From contig CADASL010000001.1 in NCBI GenBank assembly GCA_902790595.1, forward strand, positions 124,001 through 188,000: 64,000 bases of DNA, written 5' to 3'. Every line of letters starts with the position of its first letter. Positions within the stretch are counted from its first letter, which is position 1. Under the pieces are notes generated by a model, which did not search any database, had not been told where the DNA came from, and saw only the letters and a list, made by a program, of their open reading frames with translations. The position numbers were made by a program, and so were the translations under genes. This stretch comes from an uncultured Bacteroidales bacterium. Lineage in GTDB: Bacteria; Bacteroidota; Bacteroidia; Bacteroidales; SZUA-534. This document shows positions 34,048 through 51,341 of this stretch, in pieces.

Positions 34048-35544
34048 ATGAAGAATAACCAAATCAAAGCCATTGCGCCGATGTTGCTTGCATCGTTGGT
34101 GATGGCGGGTTGCAACAGCGACTCGAAAACACAGGCTATGTTCGACAACATCGAACTGGCGAAATCCTACAAACCGCAAGGCGAGCACAATCCGCTGGCC
34201 ACACAGCGTTTCGGCGCCGACCCCTACGCAATGGAGTACAACGGCCGCGTCTATGTCTATATGACCAACGACGTGCTTGAGTACGACACCGCAGGCGTTG
34301 CCAAAAACAACTCTTTCCAGACCATCAACAAGATTTTCTGCATCTCGTCCGACGACCTTGTCAACTGGACCGACCACGGCGCAATGCCGATTGCCGGACC
34401 CGACGGCGCCGCCAAATGGGCGCAGTTCTCGTGGGCTCCGACAGCCTGCCACAAGACCATCGACGGCAAGGAGAAATTCTTCCTCTACTTCGCCAACAGC
34501 GGCAACGGCATTGGCGTTGTAACCTCCGACACCCCTTACGGCCCGTGGACCGACCCAATCGGCAAACCAATCGTTTCGCGCGAGACGCCAACCTGCGCCA
34601 GCGTTACCTGGCTGTTCGACCCTGCCGTTCTGGTCGATGACAACGGCGACGGCTATCTGTTCGTTGGCGGCGGTGTTCCGTTCATTCCCGGCAAGGGCCC
34701 GCAGTTTGCCGACCCCGGCACAGCCCGTGTCGTTAAACTCGATGCCAGCCTTACCGGCCTCGACGGCGATCCTGTGGCAATCAATCCGCCATATCTGTTT
34801 GAGGATGCCGGCGCGAACAAGATTGGCGACACATATTATTACAGCTACTGCACCAACTTCAACAGCCCCGAAATCGGCAACGGCCGCATTGCCTATATGA
34901 CAAGCAAGAACCCGATGGGACCGTACACATTCCAAGGCACATTCTTCAACAACCCGGGCGATTTCTTCGGCATTGGCGGCAACAACCACCACGCCGTTTG
35001 CAAGCTTGGCAACGAGTACTTCCTGTTCTATCACGCTCAAATTCTGCGCGAGCGTATGGGCATCACCGCCGACGGCTACCGCTCAACAAATGTTGACAAG
35101 GTTACTATTACCGAAGATGGTAAGATTGAGCAAGTTACAGGCACTTACACCGGTGTTGAGCAGACCAAAGCTTTCAATCCGTTCAACTACACCGAGGCTG
35201 AAACAATGGCTCGTATGGGCGGCATCGAAACCCGCTACCTCGACGGCACCACCAACCTCTGCGTAACCGGCATAAACACTGGCGATTGGCTCGAACTTGA
35301 AGGCGTCGATTTTGCTGAGGGCGCAAGCCAATTCACCGCAAAAGTTGCCAGCAACAGCAAGGGCGCAATCAAAATCTGCCTCGACAAGGTCGATGGCGAA
35401 AGTGTTGGTTATCTGACAGTTAAAAACATCAACGGACAATTCTGTGATGTAACAGCCAATTTGGCAAAACCCGTCAGCGGCAAGCACGATTTATACTTCG
35501 TTTTTGCCGGCGAGTTCGAATTCGACGGCTGGCAGTTCAAATAG
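34048..35544 (+). CDS. GH43 family glycosidase with C-terminal CBM6, lipoprotein
   Basis: A 498-residue lipoprotein (lipobox LVMAGC, C22) predicted to act on arabinose- or xylose-containing glycans. The five-bladed propeller has the GH43 triad: D58 in RFGADPYAM (base), D191 in WLFDPAVLVDDNGDGYL (pKa modulator) and E252 in PPYLFEDAG (acid). Residues about 375-498 form a CBM6-like beta-sandwich (FNYTEAETMARMGGIETRYL, GDWLELEGVDFA, ending EFEFDGWQFK). Together with GH3 and the esterase it suits arabinoxylan breakdown, though it is 24 kb away and a separate unit. It is bounded by direct repeats and a strong terminator. Confidence 0.9.
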   Translation: MKNNQIKAIAPMLLASLVMAGCNSDSKTQAMFDNIELAKSYKPQGEHNPLATQRFGADPYAMEYNGRVYVYMTNDVLEYDTAGVAKNNSFQTINKIFCISSDDLVNWTDHGAMPIAGPDGAAKWAQFSWAPTACHKTIDGKEKFFLYFANSGNGIGVVTSDTPYGPWTDPIGKPIVSRETPTCASVTWLFDPAVLVDDNGDGYLFVGGGVPFIPGKGPQFADPGTARVVKLDASLTGLDGDPVAINPPYLFEDAGANKIGDTYYYSYCTNFNSPEIGNGRIAYMTSKNPMGPYTFQGTFFNNPGDFFGIGGNNHHAVCKLGNEYFLFYHAQILRERMGITADGYRSTNVDKVTITEDGKIEQVTGTYTGVEQTKAFNPFNYTEAETMARMGGIETRYLDGTTNLCVTGINTGDWLELEGVDFAEGASQFTAKVASNSKGAIKICLDKVDGESVGYLTVKNINGQFCDVTANLAKPVSGKHDLYFVFAGEFEFDGWQFK

Positions 35545-35568
35545 CCAGTTAGCTGATTAACAGCATAA

Positions 35569-35605
35569 AGGCGGTTTCCCGAAAAGAGGGAAGCCGCCTT
35601 TTTTT
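35569..35605 (+). terminator. Terminator after the GH43 gene
   Basis: AGGCGGTTTCCC and GGGAAGCCGCCT form a long stem followed by seven T. Confidence 0.8.
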
Positions 35606-35647
35606 GTCTGTTACCCCAAGCGCCCTCGCTCTCCAACCATTCTCTCT

Positions 35648-35700
35648 TTGTATTTGTCCCTTTAGAGCGCATCCTTGCGCTCTAATCTTTTTTCCCTTCC
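35648..35700 (+). repeat. Flanking direct repeat, right copy (with hairpin)
   Basis: TTTGTCCC, then the 8-bp hairpin AGAGCGCA TCCT TGCGCTCT (35664-35683) and a T run. Matches the left copy at 33929-33976. Confidence 0.6.
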
Positions 35701-35784
35701 TTCCCCGCATTTTTTCTCTGCATATTTATTCAAAACCCCGCCATTTTCCCCCAAAAACAGCCCGTTTTTTCCGCCGATAATCAT

Positions 35785-35840
35785 CCAAAACCCGCCGTTC
35801 GTTAAGTCAAACCCGCCGTTCAATAGTTCAAACCCGCCAT
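35785..35840. repeat. 20-21-bp tandem repeat AAACCCGCCGTTCnnTAGTTC
   Basis: Three units share AAACCCGCC; on the minus strand they read in one frame as NGGFELL/NGGFDLT/NGGFWM-like peptides. Related CCGCC-bearing units continue leftward to about 35735. Located in the leader region of the giant fibre gene. Confidence 0.5.
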
Positions 35841-35877
35841 ATGCACTTTTGCGTTTTTTTATTTGTATAGCATTAAT

Positions 35878-35885
35878 TATATTTG
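35878..35885 (+). promoter_or_regulatory. Candidate minus-7 box for the giant fibre gene
   Basis: TATATTTG fits TAnnTTTG and would give a leader of about 165 bases before the ATG at 36057. TTTG at 35848-35851 is 26 bases upstream, somewhat far. Confidence 0.4.
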
Positions 35886-36056
35886 TGTTTTTAGTGCTCA
35901 TTGAAACACTAATGCTTTAGTAACTAAATAAATAGGAAGAGAAATGAAAAGAAAACGCAACCGCCGATTAAAGTATCACTTCAAGTGGGAACACTGAAAA
36001 TACGCAGAAAGCGGCCACTAAAAAACCGATAATCAATAACCAAAAACAAAAAGTAT

Positions 36057-45503
<9,447 letters not shown>

Positions 45504-45527
45504 AAACGGCGGTTACGCTGCTATAAC

Positions 45528-45565
45528 AAAAAGGCCGGTGGATTAAGGTTCACCGGCTTTTTTTG
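45528..45565. terminator. Bidirectional terminator between the giant gene and the his operon
   Basis: AAAAAGGCCGGTG and CACCGGCTTTTTTT form a stem with A/T tails on both sides; it can end transcription from the fibre gene and from hisI. Confidence 0.75.
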
Positions 45566-45701
45566 TGTGCGATTGCCTTTATGTTTATGCGTCCTTCGGA
45601 CGGAAATTTTTAGAAAATTGATTCAAAAAATTATGCAAAATTTTAAAATCAATTTTTTATTAAAATTTTGTTTCAATTTCTCGCGTCAGCGAAAACCAAC
45701 C

Positions 45702-46025
45702 TTACATCTTCACCTCATTGAAAAAGCAGCTTTCAGAGCCCGTGTGGCAGGCTGGGCCGCAAGGTTCGGCTTTCACAAGAATGGTGTCGAGGTCGCAGTC
45801 GAGAAAAACCTGCTTCACCATCATAAAATGCCCCGACGTCTCGCCCTTGAGCCACAACTGCTTGCGGCTGCGCGAGTAGAAGGTGGCCTTGCCTGTTTTC
45901 AGCGTCAGTTCGTACGATTCGCGGTTCATATAGGCCAGCATCAGCACCTTGCCAGTGTTGGCATCCTGAACAATTGCCGGCAGCAATCCGTTCGGGTCTT
46001 TGTCAAAATCAGGAATCATTGTCAT
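45702..46025 (-). CDS. hisI: Phosphoribosyl-AMP cyclohydrolase (HisI only)
   Basis: Opens the adenine ring of phosphoribosyl-AMP, third step of histidine synthesis. The 107-residue protein has the usual blocks: [39 protein letters not shown] and the metal site [20 protein letters not shown] with HTG. Many Bacteroidetes carry a bifunctional HisIE, but this protein stops at FFNEVKM with no HisE domain, and the downstream bases do not encode one. The ATG at 46023-46025 or 46017-46019 could be used. It is the last gene of the his operon. Confidence 0.93.
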   Translation of the reverse strand: MTMIPDFDKDPNGLLPAIVQDANTGKVLMLAYMNRESYELTLKTGKATFYSRSRKQLWLKGETSGHFMMVKQVFLDCDLDTILVKAEPCGPACHTGSESCFFNEVKM

Positions 46026-46026
46026 T

Positions 46027-46089
46027 TAGGATTTAGAAATTAGAATTTAGGATTTAGAAATTAGAATTTAGGATTTTTAAATTATCAAT
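46027..46089. repeat. Heptanucleotide array TAGRAWT (hisI-HAD junction)
   Basis: Nine near-perfect heptads in three higher-order 21-base rounds (TAGGATT, TAGAAAT, TAGAATT). The array runs into the 3' end of the HAD gene. Confidence 0.8.
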
Positions 46090-46857
46090 TGTAGGGACGC
46101 GATTCATCGCGTCCGTTTTATTGTTGGAATGTGATTCATCGCGTCCGTTATATCTGTTCGTGTCCGGTTTTATTTTATCATTTTCGTTTTTCCCAATCAT
46201 TTCCGCCAGTGTGTCTTTCAACTGTAACATATTGTCGAGCACCAGGTTGGCTCCGGCGGCCTCAAGGTCGGAGCGGCTCAAAATGCCGGTGTTGACGGCA
46301 ATGGTGAACACTCCGGCGGCCCGTCCGGCTTTCACACCCAGCGGCGCATTCTCAACCACAACGGCCTCGCCGGGCTGCACGCCGAGTTTCCGCAGTCCCA
46401 TCAGATACGGCTCGGGGTTTGGCTTGCCGTGCTTCACATCGCGGGCGGTAACCATCAGCTCGCGGCTGAACATCGGCCCGAAGATGCGCTCCACACGGTC
46501 GAGGGTGGAGCTTTCGCCCGAGCCAGTCACAATGGTGCGCGCAATGCCGCTGTCGGCCAGAAACCGCACCACATCGGTAATATTGTCGATGAGGCCGGGA
46601 GCGGGCATCTGACGGAAAAAACCGCTCTTGATGCGGTATATTTCCTGCTGCTCGTCGGGGGTGCTGTGGCGGCCGAAAAACTTCAAAAACTGCTCGTCGA
46701 TGGTGTCGGCGCCGGTGCGGCCTTCGTTCAGATACACCTGATACTCAGTAAAATCGACACCCACTTCGGCGAAAGCCTTAACCCAAGCCTTTGCGTGCAG
46801 CGGCATACTGTTGAAGATGACGCCGTCCATATCGAACATTACAGCCTTGAGGTTCAT
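46054..46857 (-). CDS. HAD family phosphatase/phosphoglucomutase-like protein within the his operon
   Basis: A HAD-superfamily hydrolase of the beta-phosphoglucomutase-like subgroup. The start is the ATG at 46855-46857 (MNLKAVMFDMDGVIFNSMPL); the frame is open upstream only through repeat sequence. Motif I is FDMDGVIF, motif II IVTGSGESS, motif III HGKPNPEPY, and motif IV VVVENAPLGVKAG. The C-terminal 40 residues (after about MIGKNEN) are encoded by dispersed palindrome copies and the heptad array, so they are probably a read-through extension rather than part of the fold. It lies between hisF and hisI. A phosphatase for a pathway intermediate is possible, but HisB already has that domain. 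Confidence 0.82.
   Translation of the reverse strand: MNLKAVMFDMDGVIFNSMPLHAKAWVKAFAEVGVDFTEYQVYLNEGRTGADTIDEQFLKFFGRHSTPDEQQEIYRIKSGFFRQMPAPGLIDNITDVVRFLADSGIARTIVTGSGESSTLDRVERIFGPMFSRELMVTARDVKHGKPNPEPYLMGLRKLGVQPGEAVVVENAPLGVKAGRAAGVFTIAVNTGILSRSDLEAAGANLVLDNMLQLKDTLAEMIGKNENDKIKPDTNRYNGRDESHSNNKTDAMNRVPTIDNLKILNSNF
46095..46146. repeat. Two copies of a GGACGCGATTCATCGCGTCC palindrome
   Basis: First copy 46095-46114 is a 9-bp stem with a 2-base loop; a second, partly mutated copy is at 46126-46146. Both lie in the HAD 3' coding end. Confidence 0.7.
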
Positions 46858-46895
46858 AGCAAATCCTGATTCTATCGTCTGTAGTCCGTCGTCTT

Positions 46896-47651
46896 TCAAA
46901 TCCTCACACTTATCCCGTTCTCTTTCAGGTATTTCTTCAAGTCCATAATCTCAATTTCCTTGAAGTGGAAAATGCTTGCAGCAAGTGCGGCATCGGCGCG
47001 GCCTTCGCGGAAGACGTCGACAAAGTGCGCCATTGTGCCTGCGCCACCCGACGCAATCACAGGAATATTAACCATTTGCGATATGGTGCTTGTTATGTCG
47101 AGCGCAAAGCCGTTTTTGGTGCCGTCGTGGTTCATACTTGTGAGCAGAATCTCGCCTGCGCCGCGGTTGTAAGCCTCTCGCGCCCAGTCGGTTGTGCGAA
47201 TGGGGGTGGGGCGTGTCCCGCCGTGGGTGTAGACGAACCACTCGCCGTTGTCGAACTTGGTGTCAATGGCCAGAACCACGCACTGCGACCCGAACTGCCC
47301 AGCCAAATCGCTGATTAGTTGCGGATTGCGCACCGCCGCCGAGTTCACGGTAATCTTGTCGGCACCAGCGTTGAGCAACGTGCCCACTTCGGCCACACTG
47401 CCGATTCCGCCGCCCACGGTGAACGGAATGTTCACGTTGCGGGCAATCTCGCGCACCAGTTCGGCAAACGTCTTGCGCTGCTCAAGAGTGGCCGAAATGT
47501 CGAGAAAGCAAAGTTCGTCGGCACCGTTGCGGGCATAGAGCGCGCCCAACTCAACAGGGTCGCCAGCGTCGCGCAACTCAAGGAAATTCACGCCTTTAAC
47601 TGTGCGGCCGTTCTTCACGTCAAGGCAGGGGATTATTCGTTTGGTTAACAT
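46896..47651 (-). CDS. hisF: Imidazole glycerol phosphate synthase, cyclase subunit
   Basis: Forms the imidazole ring together with HisH, releasing AICAR. A 251-residue (beta-alpha)8 barrel with [20 protein letters not shown] (catalytic Asp11), VGGGIGS and VLAIDTKF (second Asp), and the phosphate-binding ASGGAGT near the end. Normal length. It is separated from hisA by a repeat-filled gap. Confidence 0.97.
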   Translation of the reverse strand: MLTKRIIPCLDVKNGRTVKGVNFLELRDAGDPVELGALYARNGADELCFLDISATLEQRKTFAELVREIARNVNIPFTVGGGIGSVAEVGTLLNAGADKITVNSAAVRNPQLISDLAGQFGSQCVVLAIDTKFDNGEWFVYTHGGTRPTPIRTTDWAREAYNRGAGEILLTSMNHDGTKNGFALDITSTISQMVNIPVIASGGAGTMAHFVDVFREGRADAALAASIFHFKEIEIMDLKKYLKENGISVRI

Positions 47652-47656
47652 ATTCT

Positions 47657-47747
47657 TTAGGTGTTAGGTGTTGGGCATTAGGCAAAAGGCAGCATTGTCT
47701 GTAGTCTGTAGTCCAATTTTAAATTTTAAATTTTAAATTTTAAATTT
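47657..47747. repeat. Heptanucleotide arrays between hisF and hisA
   Basis: Three adjacent arrays: TTAGGTG/TTGGGCA (47657-47683), GTCTGTA (about 47698-47714) and TTTTAAA x4 (47717-47747). Confidence 0.8.
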
Positions 47748-48473
47748 CTAATTCTCCATTGCCAACTGCTCCAACTGCTTCATTGTTATGGTTTTCTCGT
47801 AAATGGCTTTGCCGATAATGGCGCCGTACATTCCGTTGATTTTCAGTTTCAGCACGTCGTCGAAGCACGATATGCCGCCGCTTGCAATGAACTTCTGCTC
47901 GGGGAAATCGCGCATCAGGCTGTTGTACAACTCAAACGACGGGCCTTTCATTGCGCCGTCCTTCGAAATGTCGGTGCAGATAATCTTGTCGATTCCGTCG
48001 GCTTTGTAGTTGTCAATCAGTTGGTTGATAGTCAGTTCCGACTCTTCCTGCCAACCTTTTATGGCGATTTTTCCGTTGCGCGCGTCGGCACCCAGAATAA
48101 TCTTTTCGGGACCGAAATCCTTCAGCCATTGGCGGAACGTTTCGGGCTGACGCACGGCAATGCTTCCGCCCGTAACCATTTGAGCGCCAGAACTGAAGGC
48201 AATGCGCAGGTCGTCGTGGCTGTTCAGGCCGCCGCCAAAATCGATTACCAGCGGCGTACGGCCCGCAATCAGTTCAATGGTCTTGTAGTTGATTATGTGG
48301 CCAGCCTTTGCGCCGTCAAGGTCCACAAGGTGCAGGCGGCGGATTCCAGCGTCGCAGAACTGCAGCGCCACGTCGAGCGGATTTTTTGCATAGACGGTCA
48401 TTCGGCTGTAATCGCCCTGCGTGAGCCGCACGCACTGCCCGCCAATTATGTCGATTGCAGGTATTATTTCCAT
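47748..48473 (-). CDS. hisA: ProFAR isomerase (HisA)
   Basis: Isomerises N'-[(5'-phosphoribosyl)formimino]-AICAR ribonucleotide. A 241-residue (beta-alpha)8 barrel with EIIPAIDIIGGQCVRL (catalytic Asp), VIDFGGGL, IICTDISKDGAMKGP (second Asp) and FIASGGISC. Starts 3 bases after hisH. Confidence 0.96.
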   Translation of the reverse strand: MEIIPAIDIIGGQCVRLTQGDYSRMTVYAKNPLDVALQFCDAGIRRLHLVDLDGAKAGHIINYKTIELIAGRTPLVIDFGGGLNSHDDLRIAFSSGAQMVTGGSIAVRQPETFRQWLKDFGPEKIILGADARNGKIAIKGWQEESELTINQLIDNYKADGIDKIICTDISKDGAMKGPSFELYNSLMRDFPEQKFIASGGISCFDDVLKLKINGMYGAIIGKAIYEKTITMKQLEQLAMEN

Positions 48474-48476
48474 ATC

Positions 48477-49058
48477 TTATAGATTTACAAAATTTTGCAG
48501 AATTTGCTGACCAACAGCGCCGCTCTTTTCGGGGTGGAACTGCAGGCCGAAGAAATTGTCTTTGCACAAGCCTGCCGTGAAGGGTTCAATGTACTCCGAC
48601 GTGCAGATTGTGGCCTCACCAATTTCGGCGTGATAACTGTGGACGAAATAGACGAATGGCTCGTCGGGTAGGCCGCGGAAGAGCGGATTGTCGGCGCAAC
48701 GGATTGAGTTCCAGCCCATATGCGGCACTTTGTCGAGTGGGGGGAACTTGCTGACATTCAGGTCGACAATGCCCAGACAGTCGGTGTTGTTCTCCTCCGA
48801 GTGGCGGCACATCAGTTGCATTCCAAGGCAGATACCCAGCACAGGCTGCCGTAACTCCTTGATTACCTTATCCAAACCGCGCTTGCGCAGATAGTCCATT
48901 GCGCTGCTCGCTTCGCCCACGCCAGGGAAAATCACCTTGTCGGCGGTTTGCAGTTCGCGCACATCATCGGTCACAATGGGGTTGATTCCCAAACGGTTAA
49001 GCGCAAACTCAACCGACTGCACATTGCCAGCGTTGTATTTTACAATTGCTAATTTCAT
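48477..49058 (-). CDS. hisH: Imidazole glycerol phosphate synthase, glutaminase subunit
   Basis: Class I glutamine amidotransferase supplying ammonia to HisF. A 193-residue protein with the triad C77 (LGICLGMQ), H175 and E177 (LQFHPEKSG). YNAGNVQSVEFAL at the N-terminus and HMGWNSI are family marks. Confidence 0.96.
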   Translation of the reverse strand: MKLAIVKYNAGNVQSVEFALNRLGINPIVTDDVRELQTADKVIFPGVGEASSAMDYLRKRGLDKVIKELRQPVLGICLGMQLMCRHSEENNTDCLGIVDLNVSKFPPLDKVPHMGWNSIRCADNPLFRGLPDEPFVYFVHSYHAEIGEATICTSEYIEPFTAGLCKDNFFGLQFHPEKSGAVGQQILQNFVNL

Positions 49059-49066
49059 TGAGAGTT

Positions 49067-49100
49067 ATAAGTTTTTTAAGTTTTAAGTTTTAAGTTTAAA
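49067..49100. repeat. Heptanucleotide array TTTTAAG between hisH and the lipoprotein gene
   Basis: About four heptads (TTTTAAG) on the plus strand. Confidence 0.7.
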
Positions 49101-49104
49101 GGCT

Positions 49105-50049
49105 TTATGGCCGCTTGACGGGACGAACAGAGAACCCAAAGGAGCGGGAGTCGAACAACGGGCGCACATCGCTGCTGTCGAAGAAGCAGTACCAAGCCCA
49201 ATACGGGGTGTTTTCGTCGAGCGAACTCGACCAATAGCGACCGTAGTTGCCTACATCGCAGACGCTACTGCCGAAGTAATCACCTGCCGCGGGAAGGAAA
49301 ATATGCGCGTCGGCCAAAGAGTATGACGCTGAAGGCGTGCCGTCACTAAATACTTTAGTTCCTTTGTCACCTTCCGACTTTGCTTTGTAAACAATGTAAC
49401 CTCTTACGTTCTGATTATTGTAGTTTTCAGTCCAAACCCAATAGCATTGGTTGCCAAGTTCCCTCCACTCTGCGTTGGTGGACATTGCCCAGCCTTCACC
49501 AAATGCGGCGGTGGCGGCATCGTCGGCTGCTACAAGTGTGGTAAGGGCATCGGTGAAGCCATTGTTGCCATATTCAGCATCGTAGCAATATTTGGTTAAC
49601 AAGTTCCAATCACCTTTGCGATACTGATACTTATATGTATCCCAATTGTATTCGTCTTTTGTTTGAGTTTCACCCCAAGCGTAATAATCGCCATAGTTCC
49701 ACGGGTTGGCAGCGCCTATGTTGCAAGTAGCCCAAAGCGTACCACTTTCAAGACCAAAATCAACGGTGGTGAAAAACAATGCTGCCAGACTAACATCTTT
49801 GTTACGAATGGTAATGTTTCGTGGATTTTTGGTGCTGCCATCGCTCCATTGGCTAAAACAGTAGCCATCGGCGGGAATCGCCGTAAACACAACCGTTTCG
49901 CCTTCTTTGTACTCGCCGTTTTGCCCTTCAACGGTTCCGCCTTCGGTGGCAGTAACTTGAACCGAATAGGTTGGGTCTTCTTTTTTGCAATTTGCAAACA
50001 CCATCGAAATCAATGCTATGCCCATCGCTGCCCAAACCAACCTTCTCAT
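49105..50049 (-). CDS. Lipoprotein with bacterial repeat domain and Fib-succ-major-like domain, inserted in the his operon
   Basis: A 314-residue surface lipoprotein (signal MRRLVWAAMGIALISMVFANC, cleavage before C21). Residues about 27-95 form an InlB/Listeria-Bacteroides-type repeat (VTATEGGTVEGQNGEYKEGE, FSQWSDGSTKNP). The rest is a Fibrobacter succinogenes major-paralogue-like domain: VDFGLESGTLWATCNIGAAN, YYAWGETQTKDEYNWDTYKY, and the ending RSFGFSVRPVKRP. Such proteins are numerous in Bacteroidetes and have no known link to histidine synthesis. It splits hisB from hisH and is flanked on both sides by heptad arrays. Confidence 0.85.
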   Translation of the reverse strand: MRRLVWAAMGIALISMVFANCKKEDPTYSVQVTATEGGTVEGQNGEYKEGETVVFTAIPADGYCFSQWSDGSTKNPRNITIRNKDVSLAALFFTTVDFGLESGTLWATCNIGAANPWNYGDYYAWGETQTKDEYNWDTYKYQYRKGDWNLLTKYCYDAEYGNNGFTDALTTLVAADDAATAAFGEGWAMSTNAEWRELGNQCYWVWTENYNNQNVRGYIVYKAKSEGDKGTKVFSDGTPSASYSLADAHIFLPAAGDYFGSSVCDVGNYGRYWSSSLDENTPYWAWYCFFDSSDVRPLFDSRSFGFSVRPVKRP

Positions 50050-50083
50050 AACAGTAAATATTTAATTGTTAACAATTTATTCT

Positions 50084-50135
50084 GAATTCTAAATTCTAAA
50101 TTCAAAATTCCTAATTTCTAAATCCTAAATCCTAA
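50084..50135. repeat. Heptanucleotide array (TTCTAAA / CTAAATC) between the lipoprotein gene and hisB
   Basis: Imperfect heptads AATTCTA, AATTCAA, TTTCTAA and ATCCTAA run up to the hisB stop codon. Confidence 0.7.
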
Positions 50136-51239
50136 CTATAGTACTCCCTTCGTGCTCGGCAGTTCATACTTGTAAATATCCCGCTTCACAGCCATTTTGA
50201 TTGATTTTGCCAGCGCCTTGAAAATGCCTTCAATCTTGTGGTGCTCGTTGTCGCCTTCGGCCTTGATATTCAGATTCATACGAGCCGCGTCGCTCAAACT
50301 CTTGAAGAAGTGCAGGAACATTTCGGTGGGCACGTCGCCAATCTTCTCGCGGGTGAATTTGGCGTCGTAAACCAGCCAGGGACGGCCGCCGAAATCGAGT
50401 GCCACGCTGCACAGGCAGTCGTCCATTGGCAGGCAGAAGCCGTAGCGCTCAATGCCGCGCTTGTCGCCCAGAGCCTTCAGAATGGCCTCGCCGAGCGCGA
50501 TTGCGGTGTCCTCAATGGTGTGGTGCTCGTCAACGTTCAGGTCGCCTTTCACACGGATATCAAGGTCGCTGCCCGAGTGACGGCCAATCTGCTCAAGCAT
50601 ATGGTCGAAGAAGCCTAAACCTGTGGAAATGTTGCACTTACCAGTGCCGTCAAGGTTTATTTTGATATAAATGTCGGTCTCTTTGGTGGTGCGCTGCACG
50701 GTGGCCACGCGCTCGCCAGCAAACACAATCTCGCAAACCTCGTCCCAGTTCTTGCAGGCGCGGCAGTTGGGCAGTGCAACTTCCTCTGTGCCAAGATACA
50801 AGCCTTTGCAGCCAAGGTTCTGCGCCATTTGCATATCGGTGGGGCGGTCGCCAATCACATACGAGTTCTCAAGGTCGTAATCGCCTGACGTATATTTAGT
50901 TAGCATAGCAATGCCAGGCTTGCGCGTTGGTTTGTTCTCTTCGGGCAGCGACGGGTCGATAAGTATGTCGTCGAACGTTACGCCCTCGTTTTCAAATGTT
51001 TGCAGCATTTTTGCCTGAACCTTGTCGAAGTTCTCCTGCGGATTCGACGGCGTGCCCAATCCGTCCTGATTCGAGACGATAACCAATTCAAAATCAAGGT
51101 TTTTGCGAATGAAATAGAGATTCCGCAAAACTCCAGGCAGAAACTCGAGTTGGTCGAGATTGTCAACCTGAAACGTTACGGGCGGCTCAACAATCAGCGT
51201 GCCGTCGCGGTCGATAAACAATGCTCTGCGTTTAGTCAT
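50136..51239 (-). CDS. hisB: Bifunctional histidinol-phosphatase / imidazoleglycerol-phosphate dehydratase
   Basis: Two steps of histidine synthesis in one 367-residue protein. The N-terminal HAD phosphatase (1-165) has LFIDRDGTL with D10/D12, VSNQDGLGT and [10 protein letters not shown]. The Cys-rich zinc loop of the E. coli enzyme is missing: the segment reads [14 protein letters not shown] (95-108). The C-terminal dehydratase (about 178-367) has [28 protein letters not shown] and [14 protein letters not shown], the metal-binding motifs. The ATG at 51237-51239 fits the family. Confidence 0.96.
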   Translation of the reverse strand: MTKRRALFIDRDGTLIVEPPVTFQVDNLDQLEFLPGVLRNLYFIRKNLDFELVIVSNQDGLGTPSNPQENFDKVQAKMLQTFENEGVTFDDILIDPSLPEENKPTRKPGIAMLTKYTSGDYDLENSYVIGDRPTDMQMAQNLGCKGLYLGTEEVALPNCRACKNWDEVCEIVFAGERVATVQRTTKETDIYIKINLDGTGKCNISTGLGFFDHMLEQIGRHSGSDLDIRVKGDLNVDEHHTIEDTAIALGEAILKALGDKRGIERYGFCLPMDDCLCSVALDFGGRPWLVYDAKFTREKIGDVPTEMFLHFFKSLSDAARMNLNIKAEGDNEHHKIEGIFKALAKSIKMAVKRDIYKYELPSTKGVL

Positions 51240-51271
51240 ATCGTTATGTATTAATAAGTTAGCGTTATTTA

Positions 51272-51317
51272 TGTCTGTGCAAATCAGTGTAATCTGTGCA
51301 CTCGGCGACAGCCGAGT
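51272..51317. repeat. Nonamer repeat and hairpin between hisB and hisC
   Basis: Units of the ATCTGTG type (51272-51299) followed by a 7-bp hairpin ACTCGGC GACA GCCGAGT (51300-51317). Confidence 0.55.
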
Positions 51318-51341
51318 CAGAGCGAGTTATTATTAACTGTT

